From: Molanna angustata
Lineage: Eukaryota; Arthropoda; Insecta; Trichoptera; Molannidae
Assembly (NCBI GenBank): GCA_963576475.1
Contig: OY754984.1
Location: 17,019,775-17,083,774 of the forward strand
Length of the DNA: 64,000 nt
Direction: 5' to 3'
Every line of letters starts with the position of its first letter. Position 1 is the stretch's first letter. A program made the position numbers and the translations under genes. This document shows positions 1 to 10,499 of this stretch, in pieces. The notes under the pieces were generated by a model, which was not told where the DNA came from, searched no databases, and saw only the letters and a program-made list of their open reading frames with translations.

Positions 1-199
1 TTTATTAAAGGTTGCTCTTGCTCCCTCAATTCTGCACTTGATCTCCATATCCGGGTCAAGGGACTCCGAAAGAATACTGCCAAGGTACTTAAATTTATCC
101 ACCTTATCTATAACCTTGCCCATTAATTGCAAGGAAGAACCAGGATATTCACATCGACCAAATGTCATCCACTTTGTTTTGGCTACATTTAGTATGTTT
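1..199 (-). pseudogene. LINE reverse transcriptase fragment, cut by window edge
   Basis: Read on the minus strand, positions 199 to 1 stay open and encode a stretch with the motifs LNVAKTKWMTFG, VDKFKYLGSILSE, SLDPDMEIKCRIE and GARATFNK. These match the region just after the catalytic YADD box in non-LTR retrotransposon reverse transcriptases (the 'FKYLGS' block). No start codon is expected because this is an internal piece. On the minus strand the element continues past base 1. The upstream side (bases 200-230) decays into AT-rich sequence, so the copy looks 5' truncated. The clade cannot be fixed from this piece. Confidence is high for LINE RT and low for activity. Confidence 0.85.
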
Positions 200-1586
200 A
201 TAATAAGTCTTTTTGAAATATAGTTTTTTTTGTTATTGTTATAATATATTATTATATATGTGTAAATAATGGAAATAAATAATTTCATTTCATTTCATTT
301 CAATAAGGAATGCTAGTATTTTAAATTATTTCTTATGAAATGGATGTTTTATGTTTCTTTCTGGACAAACATTAAATATCACAGAATTAATCAATTAATA
401 AAACTATATACATATTTACCCTATCCATGTTACCTACTATGAATATCATATAATTTGAATGACTTTAAAAATACGAATATTAAAAAAAAATCTACGAATT
501 TAAGCAGTGTAGGTGTTTCTTATATCCATATTTTTATAACAAAGCTTTCAATAAATAAAAAGTCACTCATATAAATAAAACAACATCATTCAATAATATT
601 GAATTACATAGAATTATTGCTTTTTGAAATTTATTTCTAGATTAAAGCGCTACTTTGATATTTTAATAAAAAAAAAACAATATTTGTATTTCTGCTTTGT
701 TCACACGGAGGTTGATTTCATGTCGTTTTCCCAATACAATTAATTATTTTCATTGTTTGTATACATCAAAAGGATGTTTATCCAACGGCATATTAAAACT
801 TGATTTGGATAAAAATAATAATAATAATAATAAACAACAAAACGAGCGCGAAATAATTAATTCAAATCTTATTTATATAAACAAGAGAAAATAATACAAT
901 CGTTTGACGTAATTCGTTCACACCATCGTCGAAAGCCAAAGGGAGACAAAACTCACTGAATCATTTTACAAATTCATTATTATACCATTTACCAGTTTCT
1001 TTTTTCTGTCAATGTTAACTGAGAAAGCAGAATGTTGTTCTACACGTGTTATATTATTCCCCGAGAACAAAGGGACCTTCTTTGAAAAGGCCCCATTGTT
1101 CAGTATGTTTTCTTAAAAAAAACATTTTGTTCGGCTTTTTATATCACTGTGTGTGAGTTTTTTTTTCTTCTTCATCTTTTTGTCTTTTTCTAAGGTTGCC
1201 CTTATTGTTTATCGCCCCGAAGTAGGATAGGAAAAACCCTGACTCGGCGAAATACCTACACGACTTCTTACACGAAATAATAAATTTCTTCGAATCAAGA
1301 AGACGAATCGAAGAAAAAATAGATATTTCGTTCTTTATGTGTGTACAGACAATTTGCTAGTCACAACTGCTTATGCTGTCGAGTCAACGTCCACTTTGGC
1401 AAAAAAGGACGGATTCAGTTTAGCTTGAAATAAACTATGTCCTTTTGCTACATGCTTTATACAATCGTTAGAATACAAAGGATGTCATTAGAGCTACGAC
1501 AAATTAATATATCTGAATAAAGCAGGATCCACACTGAAATGATATTACGTACTATTTTGTTTTAAGTGTAGCTTCAAAGAGGAGAA
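200..1586. other. AT-rich intergenic DNA, no gene seen
   Basis: Mostly A/T homopolymer tracts and short simple repeats (a run of TTTCA units near 283-302, AAT units near 812-830). The short open frame near 697-894 has no recognisable domain and lies in low-complexity sequence. I see no RNA gene or bounded repeat here. Confidence 0.5.
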
Positions 1587-2409
1587 ATGATGTTTTCAAT
1601 CAGTAAACAGAAAAAAAATACTGAAAAACCGACAATACTAAAAAAAAAAATACTAAAAAAACCGACATTCATTGATAATATTATTCACAATAAATCCCGT
1701 CATCATATGTCACATAAATTATCCACTTTCCACTCACTAATTCACAGGTTATTGCATGTACCACAGAGTCAAAATAAATATTTAGATGAATTAAAAACAA
1801 TAAAAACGTTAGCATATAATAATGGTTACAATGAAAACTTAATAGACAATCTGATATTTAAAAAGAAAAAGAAGTTATTGTTAAAAAATATTGCACCAGG
1901 TCTAACAAATTTAAATGAAAAATCTAATAAATGGGTCAAACTATCCTACGTCGGAAATGTCACAACAAATATTAGTAGAGTCATCAAAAAAACTGGCAAA
2001 AATATTGCATTTTCTAATCCAAATACATTAGGTAAATTGTTAATAAATAATAAAGACAAAGTTGAACAGTTGAATAACAGCGGAATTTATGAACTAAATT
2101 GTAACTCATGTACGGGAACATATGTATATTGGACAAACAGGCCGTGCCTTTAAAACAAGAATTAAAGAACACATGGCATGCATTAGATTAAAGAAAGACA
2201 CCTCAAATTTTGCAGAATATATAAACAAAAACAACCACCAATTTAATAGTGACCATAATATAAATATAATACATCGGGGAATAAAAGGGAGAAAACTTGA
2301 CCGACTAGAAATATTAGAAATAAACAGAGTAAAAAAGGATCCACAAAAATTACTCATCAATAAACAAATTGATCATATATATTCACCATTATTGAAACCG
2401 ATGGGTTAG
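1587..2409 (+). pseudogene. Penelope-like element: C-terminal linker and GIY-YIG endonuclease, frameshifted
   Basis: PLEs encode one protein with an RT domain followed by a GIY-YIG endonuclease that nicks target DNA. The first frame (1587-2153) carries the post-RT linker (SHKLSTFHSLIHRLLHVP, then AYNNGYN, then KWVKLSYVGN) and ends at the start of the endonuclease (GIYELNCNSC). The second frame (2122-2409) resumes with YIGQTGRAFKTRIKEH and closes with LEILEINR and DHIYSPLLKP before a TAG stop. One indel near 2125, within the tyrosine of the YIG motif, separates the two frames. The RT domain is absent, so the copy is 5' truncated as well as frameshifted. The two cysteines before the YIG motif, typical of PLE endonucleases, are visible. 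It is a dead copy. Confidence 0.9.
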
Positions 2410-2737
2410 ACAGACATATACCTTCCTTTGTTGTTAAATGCATGAAGATTAAAATTAAGCTGTTCATAATTATAACTACCAAATATCTATGAAATACATT
2501 GGTTTTAACCACACTTAAAAGATAACAATAAACCAATAAATACAATATTATTTACATTTCGAATTTTACTGCTGTCGTTTTCTTTTGTTACAGACCTAAT
2601 GGACACAGGGGACTACAACCAGTGACCCAACTACTTTCATTGTATTAAAACGTAGATTTATATAGATTCATTTGCATTATATAACTTCTTTTCAACCGTT
2701 CAAAAACCAACATTTTTATACACCTGTCATGTAAATT
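2410..2737 (+). other. Downstream flank of the PLE, untranslated
   Basis: AT-rich sequence between the endonuclease stop and the PLE tail. It probably belongs to the PLE 3' untranslated region because the tail motif follows in the same orientation. No coding signal is seen. Confidence 0.5.
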
Positions 2738-2920
2738 TTGTATATAACCACTAGTCTCAGTCTTGTAGAGCATTATTCTGACGATGTGCTTTGCACGAAA
2801 CGCGTCAACTCCAAGAAATACAATAGAACTATAACCAAGTATTTTTATAACATATCAACGTACAATGGAGTTCTATCAAGAATTGTCGATCGACAAACTA
2901 AACTTACAAAAAAAATATGT
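2738..2920 (+). repeat. PLE terminal repeat (pLTR-like) with hammerhead-like core
   Basis: The segment contains CTGACGA at 2778-2784, a short hairpin GTGC-TTT-GCAC, then GAAA at 2797-2800. This matches the order CUGANGA, stem II, GAAA of hammerhead ribozymes, which are known from PLE terminal repeats. It lies downstream of a PLE endonuclease in the same orientation. The final part (AATGGAGTTCTATCAAGAATTG-like, 2863-2884) recurs near 15021, next to another PLE-type tail. Stem I pairing is not convincing by eye, so self-cleavage is unproven. Confidence 0.65.
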
Positions 2921-3203
2921 TATTTTTGATGTGTTGTTTCAATTTAACGGTTTTTATATATATTTCATTTGTGTTTGTATATTTATAATATTTTTTACAG
3001 ACGTTACAACTTTGAAATATTAATATTTATATGGAAATACCTGATTTCTTCTTCCTCTCCTTATCCATTTGTTTTCCTATCATTTCTATGAACTGTTTTA
3101 CATTCAATCTTTTTTAATCTTTTTCCTATTTACTTCTCTTTTTTCTTTATTTTTTGCATGTCATTTCATTACCTTATTGGTATATTAAGTACACATTATG
3201 TCG
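2921..3203. other. Unannotated AT-rich spacer
   Basis: Pyrimidine-rich stretches (3050-3180) and AT runs. Nothing recognisable. Confidence 0.4.
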
Positions 3204-3372
3204 TATTCTGATTTGTTTCAGAATACGAAAACGTCTAAATCAACGGGCGACCGTGGATATTAGGATTTTATCCGCGCGGTGTGACGTAATGAGTCCCGTA
3301 TAAATTCAGTCAACCTTTTGACATTTCTCATAAACTAAAATTGAGACGGATAAATTTAGACGAATCAGAATA
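3204..3372. mobile_element. Possible short MITE
   Basis: ATTCTGATT at the left end reappears inverted as AATCAGAAT at the right end, and CGTCTAAAT near the left pairs with ATTTAGACG near the right. The left end also forms its own 9-bp hairpin (CGTATTCTG / CAGAATACG). The interior is more GC-rich than its flanks. I could not find a clean target-site duplication, so this is tentative. Confidence 0.35.
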
Positions 3373-4345
3373 GGATAATATATTGTATTGTTTGTATATT
3401 TAACATGAAATCTGATTGATTGGAAGTTGGGATAAATAGCTGTTTGATAATAATAATTCCGCCAGGGTTCAAATCATAATATGTACTAGAAGTTACAAAT
3501 TAATAAATATGAAAATAAAATTTAGGTTAAAATAAAACCAGGGTTTTTATTTCTATGTTATGAATACTCTCATTTAGGTGACATTTTAAACTGAAACTCT
3601 TGAATTTAACTTCTCGTGTTTTTGATAAATAAAATAGTCTCTCAAATATAATCTTGACTTAAGTCAATATCCTTAAGTCAATATAGGGGACACGGAAGGA
3701 GCCTCCACGTAGATTGAGTTTCGGTTAACTTCGGAAAAGCAATCGGGCGTCCCTGGAAACGGCAGAATGCCGGCCAATCCTTCCACCACCGGAGCACCAA
3801 CCAATATGATGGTGTTCCGGACACGGAAAGTAAGTAATATCCTCATACGACGAAAAAGATATAGACGAAGTCAGTAAAGATACAAAAACAGAAGTTTTTT
3901 TAAGTAATTCCTGTTGTCAGAAAAAAAATTTACATAACATCCGTATGACCTCAGCTTTAGAGGAGATATTACATATTGATAAATACAAGTTACTTATTGA
4001 TGGAGGTCAGCTGTCACTTAATGAAAAGGAAACGCTTTTCTCATCCGGAATCTTACTTCACTTGAACGGACCTTATATCTTATAATTCCTAAACACACTT
4101 TATTATTTAAAAGAAGGTACCTACAAGCAATTGAGACAGCATCTTCCGAGTTTTTTTCTTTCTTTAGAAAATTTATAATTTATTTGTAGATTATCAAAAG
4201 ACCAGTAATTAATATGTCTTAGAGGAAATTCTCCGCTTCAAAAACACATGTTCAAATTCACGAACTGAAGCAGAACGATTTGACGTTGTACATTTTTATT
4301 TGACTAATAAAGAAATTATATTTATTCAAAATTTGTTTCAATAAT
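3373..4345. other. Spacer with a GC-richer unrecognised segment
   Basis: Positions about 3690-3840 are clearly more GC-rich than the flanks and look like a degraded repeat, but I do not recognise the family. A short direct repeat of TTAAGTCAATAT occurs near 3658-3686. No credible open frame. Confidence 0.4.
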
Positions 4346-5057
4346 TTGTCATTAAAATAATGTATTTCTCTTTGTATCAATCTATATTAGAATATGCAAT
4401 TATATCATGGGGAGGCGCTTACCATGTAACAATAGACCCTTTGATAAAACTACAAAAATCCGTTTCAAAGATAATCTACAAGGTACCAATCCGCACTCCA
4501 TCCGACGCATTATTTAATGACTTTAATATACTAAACATATCACAATTATATGCAAAGAACGCTTGTACATACATATATAAAAACATAGACAAACTTGACC
4601 CTACGCAAACATCTAGACCAACTAGACAGACCGAACAGGCTAAACTCCTAATAACTAAACTCAAGACAACTTTTGGACAAAGAAATTTCCTGTATTTTGG
4701 AGTCAAATTATACAACGAACTACCTTTAACACTTAGACAAAACAGTAACTTGAAAATATTTAAGCGAGACATTAAAATTTGGATTAAAAAAGGGGCAGAG
4801 ACTATATTAAAAATAAATTAATCACCTGAACTCATAAAATACTCCCATAGTTACTAACCAAAACTGAAAACTAATAAGACATCTATACACTGTCTCAGAA
4901 CAGGTTTTACCTAGTGAGGCAGTTTATGACAATAGTAAAATATCTGGTAACTATTATGGAACCTTAGTTAAATATATTATAATGCATTAAAAAAAAATTT
5001 GTTACTAGATTTAGAAAAATTGTATTTTATATAATAAATAAATAAATAAATAAAAAA
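4346..5057 (+). pseudogene. LINE 3' end: RT C-terminal domain, 3' UTR and TAAA tail
   Basis: The frame 4360-4821 encodes a post-RT region beginning YQSILEYAIISWGGAYH, with LIKLQKSVSKIIY and, near the end, NFLYFGVKLYNELP, as in jockey-like LINE C-termini. A TAA stop at 4819-4821 is followed by a roughly 210-bp 3' UTR with a hairpin at 4889-4923 and a short (AAAT)n tail at 5033-5055. RT core motifs are missing, so the copy is 5' truncated near 4346. The same UTR type occurs at 44080-44345. Confidence 0.85.
4889..4923 (+). promoter_or_regulatory. LINE 3' UTR stem-loop
   Basis: The eight-base stem ACTGTCTC (4889-4896) pairs with GAGGCAGT (4916-4923), including one G-T wobble, around a 19-base loop containing ACAGG and CCTAGT. 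AGG and CCT inside the loop can pair as an inner stem. The same fold with a different stem sequence is present at 44237-44271, which supports a conserved structure. In other LINE families such hairpins recruit the RT; that role is inferred here. Confidence 0.7.
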
Positions 5058-5084
5058 TAAAGATGATTCAATAAGGGCGGGGTT

Positions 5085-5275
5085 TCTTTGCACAGAAAAG
5101 ATCATGTTGAGAGTATGAATCCAAAAAGGCTGCCAAAGATTGTAATGCGCGAGATACCAGAGGTACGCCGACCAACGGGAAGACCATCAAAGAGATGGAG
5201 GGAGAGCTGGACATCCTCGTTCCAGGACCTCTAGAAACAGATCATAGATCTACCAAAAGAGGAAGAAGAAAAAAA
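5085..5275 (+). pseudogene. LINE C-terminal tail (GRPSKRW motif) with GAA-rich end
   Basis: One frame reads VRRPTGRPSKRWRESW followed by TSSFQDL, the basic tail found at the extreme C-terminus of many insect LINE polyproteins. The copy ends in a GAAGAAGAAA-type tail near 5260-5275. Related tails lie at 10105-10240 and 23028-23222. Only the last tens of codons remain, and upstream sequence (5058-5084) is unrelated. Confidence 0.75.
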
Positions 5276-6556
5276 TAAATTTGTATTGACAGTTACAACA
5301 ACGAGTTTCGCTACTGCCACCACCACCCGCTCTGTATATGGGCACGCCGGTGACACTCTATTGGTAGCACTGGTTTTACTTTACGCTTGCGTCTCCAAAG
5401 GTGGCGCTATTTAATTTTTTTTATGTTGATATTTTTGAAAATGCAATGTAACATTTTCAGACCTTCAGCATACTTCAGTTGTTGTTTGTTGTGACGCGAA
5501 AAATTTGATCCTTTAAAATCTTGAAGTAAACCAAATAATAAATATAACACGTGTGATTTTGTAAAATTCTTGTTGTTTTCGGTGTTAATCTACATACATA
5601 CCATCACGCCATGTGATGGTGATGGTGTTAATCTATTGCCAGCTTTTTGTATTTTTCGATTATCTTCGCAAGATGGCTGATAAGTTTTGCTGTGTTTTGA
5701 ATAAATTGTCAAGTGAAATACGGCGAAGTGAAGTTATATAGTTTTCCGAAAATCAGTAATAAATCTTTCTTTGTGGAAAATAAATTTAAAAAACCTAATA
5801 ATCTACAATGCACATTTTATTTAGAACCATGTATTTTATGAATTATTTGGCATGATTTTTGAAATATTGCAAATAAAATCCTTCATATGTGTTTTTTTTA
5901 ATAAATAATGATTGAAAAATGGTTATTTTTTATTTAAGTTATCCTTGAATCCGTTCCTCAAAGCTGGAAACATTTTAAAATTTAAATTTAAATTTGCCGT
6001 GGACCGGTCGCGTATTCATTGCCCCTATAGCGGAGATGCAAGAAACCTTATGATTATCCGGTTACAGCTTCTATGTATTGAGTGACACATCTGAAATTTA
6101 CTGAAAGTTTACTTCTGTATTATCTGTGTATATGGGGACTGTAAACGGTCCCGTCACAGAACGCTAAGTGAGCGAAATGATAAAAATGTATTGCATGAAA
6201 AGTAGTTCATAGAACTAGGATTGCATACTCTTATTTACGAGTAAGCGGGAAATCAGAAATTAATATGCGGGACTTGTCCAAATACTCATAATCAAAAGAC
6301 AATTAGTTTTCCTTTTTAAAGAGTACCCACTTGTCTTGTGATTTGACACATTTGAGCATTTTTTTAAATTATTTTAATGGGATTTATATCTAATCTCTAG
6401 GTTTACCATAAAGCGGGACAATTGGCGACTCGCAGACATGAATCGAGGGACGCCTTATTTTAGTTGTGGAAACGAGACGTCACGCCTCACGGCCCGATCC
6501 CACTTGGTCGGGTGTTAGACCCGATATCATATCGGGTCCTCTTGTGGCAATACTTT
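5276..6556. other. Intergenic, with an inverted repeat at 6518-6538
   Basis: No gene or bounded element recognised. Positions 6518-6538 form a palindrome, GACCCGATAT / ATATCGGGTC around a single base. The segment 6410-6545 is GC-richer than its surroundings and directly precedes the 41-bp minisatellite. The CACCACCACCCGCTC stretch at 5318-5333 recurs near 60319. Confidence 0.45.
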
Positions 6557-7084
6557 AATTCATTTAAATGATTTGACAAATAATTTTGTATAAATTCATT
6601 CTCATTTAAATGATTGCCGAATAATTTTGTATGATTTCAGTTTCATTAAAAAGATTGACAAATAAACTTTGTGTTAGTTCAGTTTCATTTAAATGATTGC
6701 CAAGTGATTTTGTATTAGTTCAGTTTCATTTAAATAATTGCCAAATAAGTATGTATTAGTTCCGTTTCATTAAAATGATTGACAAATAATTTTGTATAAG
6801 TTCAGTTTCATTTAAATGATTGCCAAGTGATTTTGTATTAGTTCAGTTTCATTTAAATGATTGCTATATAATTTTGTATTAGTTTAGTTTCATTTAAATG
6901 ATTGCCAAATAATTTTGTATTAGTTCAGTCTCATTTAAATTATTTCTGAATGGTTTTGTATTAGTTCAGTTTCGTTAAAATGATTGGCAAATAATTTTGT
7001 ATTAGTTCAGTTTCATAAAAATGATTGCCAAATAATTTTGTGTGAGTTCAGTTTCATTTGAATGATTGAAAAATAATTTTGCAC
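6557..7084 (+). repeat. 41-bp minisatellite, about 13 units
   Basis: Units of about 41 bp start near 6557, 6598, 6638, 6680, 6721, 6762, 6803, 6844, 6885, 6926, 6967, 7008 and 7049. The core is CAGTTTCATTTAAATGATTG followed by CCAAATAATTTTGTATTAGTT. Spacing is exactly 41 in most steps and 42 in one. Units differ by scattered substitutions, and the first and last are the most diverged. Confidence 0.95.
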
Positions 7085-7824
7085 ATTTCTCCGAGTCTCA
7101 CATGAAAACCAAGTTTGTAGGTACATACTCAGCTACACTAACGGACTAACGGCTGGTCGTTTTGTTTCCGTTAGAAGTGAAACTACGTGTTACAATTCTC
7201 GTAACGATTTCAGTACAACTTATTATTGTTAACTTGGTTATGTACAATTTACAACGATATGTTCGTTAATCGAATTGGGTACCAGCAAACTAAGCTTATT
7301 TCTTCCTTTTTATGTAACACCACTTTCAATTCTTATGTGCCTGTTTTTTTTTTGCTTCTACTTATGTAATTTCTATAACTTTTTTTTTCTTGAATTGTGT
7401 AACTTTTTTTAATATTGAATTGTGTAACTATTTTTTTTTCTTTTTCTTTTTTACTTTACTTTTGTAGCCGAATTATTTCTAATTTATGTACTTGTGTAAC
7501 TTGCGTGTGTGATTGAGTGAGAGCTCATGTAATTTTGTGTGCATCCATAATTTGACGTCCAGCACTCGTAGTAATAACCAATATTGTTTTCTTTATGTGA
7601 GAATTGTGAGCTGGATGTCTGTCGATGTACCCTTTTAATAAAAATAGAGAAATAAAATAAATAATTAAAATACATCCTGAAAAAAATTGTTATTATACGA
7701 AATAAAATAATGTAGATTATTGTGCACTTTTCAATGTTTTTTCAAAGGTTGACAATCCCAGAATGTTATTAAATTTACGCCATTTGAATTGTATTGGTAT
7801 GTTGAAAATAAAAAAAAACATTTC
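7085..7824. other. Intergenic, T-rich, no gene seen
   Basis: Contains long T tracts (7340-7460) and no convincing frame. The open frame at 7484-7675 (minus) has no recognisable domain. Confidence 0.45.
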
Positions 7825-8010
7825 CTAGATTTTTTTTTTAAAAGAAAATGAATATGTCCTTGTTAAACAAGTACATATACATCTTCCTACGTTCCCTAAA
7901 ATAAGCAAATAAATGCTTGTGCTTAGGTGAACGAAATCGGTCGAGGCAGGATTCGAACTCGCGACAACTGGATTACTAGCCCAGCGCGCTAACCGCTCTG
8001 CCACCGACCC
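7825..8010 (-). repeat. tRNA-derived SINE (family C)
   Basis: The head is a tRNA-like sequence at 7939-8009 read on the minus strand, followed by a body running to about 7825 that ends in a T/A-rich tail. The body (around 7840-7875) is partly repeated at 60265-60312. A chance 63-aa frame over the tRNA head is not a gene. Confidence 0.75.
7939..8009 (-). tRNA. tRNA-Thr(AGT)-like SINE head, probably not a functional tRNA
   Basis: On the minus strand the 71-nt segment begins GGTCGGTGGCAGAGCGGTTA (A-box like) and contains the anticodon arm CTGGG-CTAGTAA-TCCAG with anticodon AGT. It has a B-box-like GAGTTCGAATCC and ends CTCGACC, which pairs with the acceptor start except at the seventh position. 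One T-stem pair is mismatched. The pairing is good enough that it could be called a tRNA gene, but the trailing repeat body argues for a SINE. Confidence 0.6.
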
Positions 8011-8061
8011 ATTCATAGATCATCAGAGCACGAGTGTTTTGAGAGAAGAAATTGTATTTAT

Positions 8062-9435
8062 TCCAACTGTCGATTCGTTCAAGAGAATGAAATTCTACTG
8101 AAGGAAGAGGCAGTTTAAATCCAAGCGTGTACGAAGGAATATTTTGTATAGCGTAGTGGACTTTTTGCATGCTAAAAACACCAACTTAGAGGCTTCGCAG
8201 CATATATGTTCCAGTACATGGATTTACTCAGAATTCGGAGTAGAACATTTTATGTGAGTTTTGTGTGTCAGTGTGTGTGTGTCTGTATGTGTGTATGTAT
8301 GTGTGTCTCTGTGTGTGTGTGTGTGTGTCTGTCCCCCCCCTTATCCGCTCAATTTACTGAGTCCAAAATTTCAGAATATATAAACAGTTATATGCCTACA
8401 AAACTTTTATACTCAGAATTGTGAATTTTTGTTTCAGTCAGGGGTTATCCACTTTTGTGTTTTTAGTTTATTTTTCCATATATCTCAGAAACTTGAAAAG
8501 CTAAACGCCGAAAATTGGTATAAACATAGATAAATACAAAATCTCAAATTAGTTTAAAAAAAACTCCAGGGTTTCTCAAATATTTTTTAATAAGAAAACT
8601 ATTTTTTCTATGATAAATTTATGAGTTTCTTCTTCTTCTTCGTTTCCTCAATGCTGAGGGTTGCGATCTATGGGGCCGCCAATGGACAGAATTAGTCGCC
8701 TCCATTCCTCTCTGCCCTCCGCAGCTCGCACGGATAAAGGTCGTTCCCAGTCATCTCCTTAATTTGGTCACACCATCGCGCAGGAGATCTGCCTCTACTT
8801 CTTTTGCCTGGTACACTTCCTGTGATAATACTTATTTACAGGTTACCTGGCTCTCTCCTGGCGATGTGACCAAAGAATCTCAATACCCGGCGGCTGCATA
8901 CTGTAGACAATCTTTCTTTTATCTTGATCTCTTAAAGGACCGAGTCATTTGTTCTTCTTGCAGTCCACGGAATTTAACTGTCTATATTTCCAAAGTTTTT
9001 AAAATTTTCGAAAAAAGCCGAAACACCCCAACTAGATAATTTAATTTTCTATAAAAAATATTAACATTGTAGTAGAAGGTACATCTCAATTTTTTTTTAA
9101 CAATTTTTATAAAAATTTAATTGAGTGACGACATCGCTTCATACAATTTGTATGGCAGTCGCCTATACACAATATCTAAGAAGACTCAATTGTTTGATAC
9201 TTAATCTCCAAACATACATACACACCATCATGCTGTTTCATATTACGGGTAAGAAAAGTGACTGACCTACATACTATCCTATCTTGACATACATACCTAC
9301 ATGTGTTGTATAGAAAACAAAATATCTTAAAATATTCAATAATTTGAATTTATGGGTAAATAGTTTGGTACTTATTCTTCAAGTATACATAGTATCGCTA
9401 TCGACAGTTGGATCTCATGTGTTACATGCAACAAG
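8062..9435 (+). mobile_element. Helentron-like element, copy A (interrupted)
   Basis: A non-coding element beginning TCCAACTGTCGAT. It has a GT array (about 8263-8330), a C run and a conserved AT-rich body. It ends ATCGACAGTTGGA, then a small palindrome GTTACATGCAAC, then CAAG where other copies have CTAG. The 13-bp terminal motif is inverted at the two ends. This layout resembles Helentron-associated elements of the DINE-1 type. The body is interrupted by a LINE fragment (8629-8972). Its 5' head (8075-8170) matches copy E rather than B, C and D, so two subfamilies exist. Confidence 0.8.
8629..8972 (-). pseudogene. LINE C-terminal fragment inserted in Helentron copy A
   Basis: On the minus strand the sequence encodes RRSPARWCDQIKEMTGNDL, a LINE C-terminal 'GRP..RW.D.I' block. 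It ends in a GAA-repeat tail (plus-strand CTTCTTCTTCTT at 8629-8640). Removing it restores the Helentron text that is continuous in the other copies (TTTATGAGTTT joined to AACTG.CTATATTTCC). Strongly 5' truncated. Confidence 0.75.
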
Positions 9436-9460
9436 TTTATTTATTTTACATTCATTAATT

Positions 9461-9960
9461 CTCAGGCAGCTAATAGGTACTATGTGAAATATTAATTTAA
9501 CACGCAACCAATGACAAGTTGCCACATTATAGAGACTTACGATATTAATCGTAAGTCTCTAATATTTCTTCTCGGGCAACTAACAGGTACTATGTCAAAT
9601 ATTTATTTAACACGCACCCAATAACAAGTTGTCACATTCTAGAGACTCACGATATTAATAGCAAGTCTCTAATATTTCTTCTCGGGCAACTAACAGGTAC
9701 TATGTTAAATATTTATTTAACACGCACCCAATAACAAGTTGCCACATTCTAGAGACTCACGATATTAATAGCAAGTCTCTTATATTACCTACTTCTCGGG
9801 CAACTAACAGGTACTATGTCAAATATTTATTTAACACGCACCCAATAAAAAGTTGCCACATTGTGGAGACTTACGATATTAATCGTCTCACAGATCCAGA
9901 CTGAAAACACAACTAAACACTGTGTCTCCGCCGGGTATAGAACCCGGGATCTTTGTAGAC
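9461..9960 (-). repeat. SINE (family A) with its body amplified as a 110-bp tandem array
   Basis: Units start with CTCGGGCAACTAACAGGTAC or a variant at 9461, 9571, 9681 and 9795 (spacings 110, 110, 114). The last unit runs on into the SINE head (about 9886-9960), where GTGTCTCCGCCGGGTATAGA is the degraded B-box side of a tRNA. Elsewhere (18068-18302) the same SINE has a single unit. The first unit ends in a perfect 13-bp-arm hairpin at 9531-9560. Confidence 0.85.
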
Positions 9961-10104
9961 AATTATTGTATGCAATAGTCAATTTTGTATCTCAAAAGCT
10001 CATAATTACAAATATCCATCATTTAAAACTATGTCTACGCGGGGAATCTAATCTGGAACCCATAGCTTAGCAGTCAAATATTATATGGATAGGTTTCATT
10101 TCTG
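9961..10104. other. Second degraded SINE head-like segment
   Basis: Positions about 10030-10090 repeat the pattern of the SINE-A head in decayed form (a GTCTACGCGGGGAATCTAAT-like B-box region followed by AGCAGTCAAATA). It suggests a further duplicated or separate SINE copy. Confidence 0.4.
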
Positions 10105-10240
10105 AATCAACAGACGGCTGTAAAACCCATATACGTAGGTCAACGTCTGCCTCAAAGACCATCAAAAATATGGGATGATAGGTGGAGATCCGCATCCCAG
10201 GAGAGAGCCGATAAAAAAATCATGAATTAAAAAAAAATAT
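10105..10240 (+). pseudogene. LINE C-terminal tail fragment
   Basis: One frame reads RQRLPQRPSKIWDDRWRSAS then QERADKK, matching the RPSKRW tail at 5085-5275 and 23028-23222. It ends in an A-rich stretch near 10225-10240. Very short and non-functional. Confidence 0.65.
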
Positions 10241-10244
10241 AAGA

Positions 10245-10360
10245 ACATTTGATGATTCTTCAATGCCATTTTATGAAAGTGATGTGCCTTTTTGTCAATT
10301 TTAAAATAAAAATATCAAGGTTTATGTTTCTGGAGCTTGGGGTCACTTTGACACGCAGCA
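10245..10360 (-). repeat. CCTCACTAAC-family element, internal fragment
   Basis: Carries TCAATGCCATTTTATGAAAG and TGGGGTCACTTTGA, segments shared in the same order with the elements at 23311-23832 and 24103-24776. Both termini are missing. Orientation is given relative to the copy at 19835. Confidence 0.6.
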
Positions 10361-10499
10361 CGCAGTCAAGTCCAAAAATTAGACTTGTGGCGTACAACGA
10401 GTTTATTTCTTTGTTGTTATAACTATATTAAACTCTTATTTTTTTTCAATAAATAAAATAAAAAAGAAAGCAAATGTTCAGTTTTCAGTTTAATTTGGT

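Noticed and set aside
3204..3372. A firmly assigned mariner-type MITE
   Set aside because: Ends are inverted for only about nine to twelve bases and no target duplication could be settled, so it is listed only tentatively.
7939..8009. A functional tRNA-Thr gene
   Set aside because: The fold is plausible, but a SINE body follows directly and the same body recurs at 60265; kept as a tRNA-like SINE head.
8206..8424. 72-aa cysteine/valine-rich frame, and similar ones at 27619, 40520, 40647, 56548 and 58054
   Set aside because: Created by the GT array of the Helentron-like family; not conserved as protein.
9461..9900. CRISPR-like array
   Set aside because: Units are 110 bp, directly abutting without variable spacers, and belong to a SINE in a eukaryotic genome.
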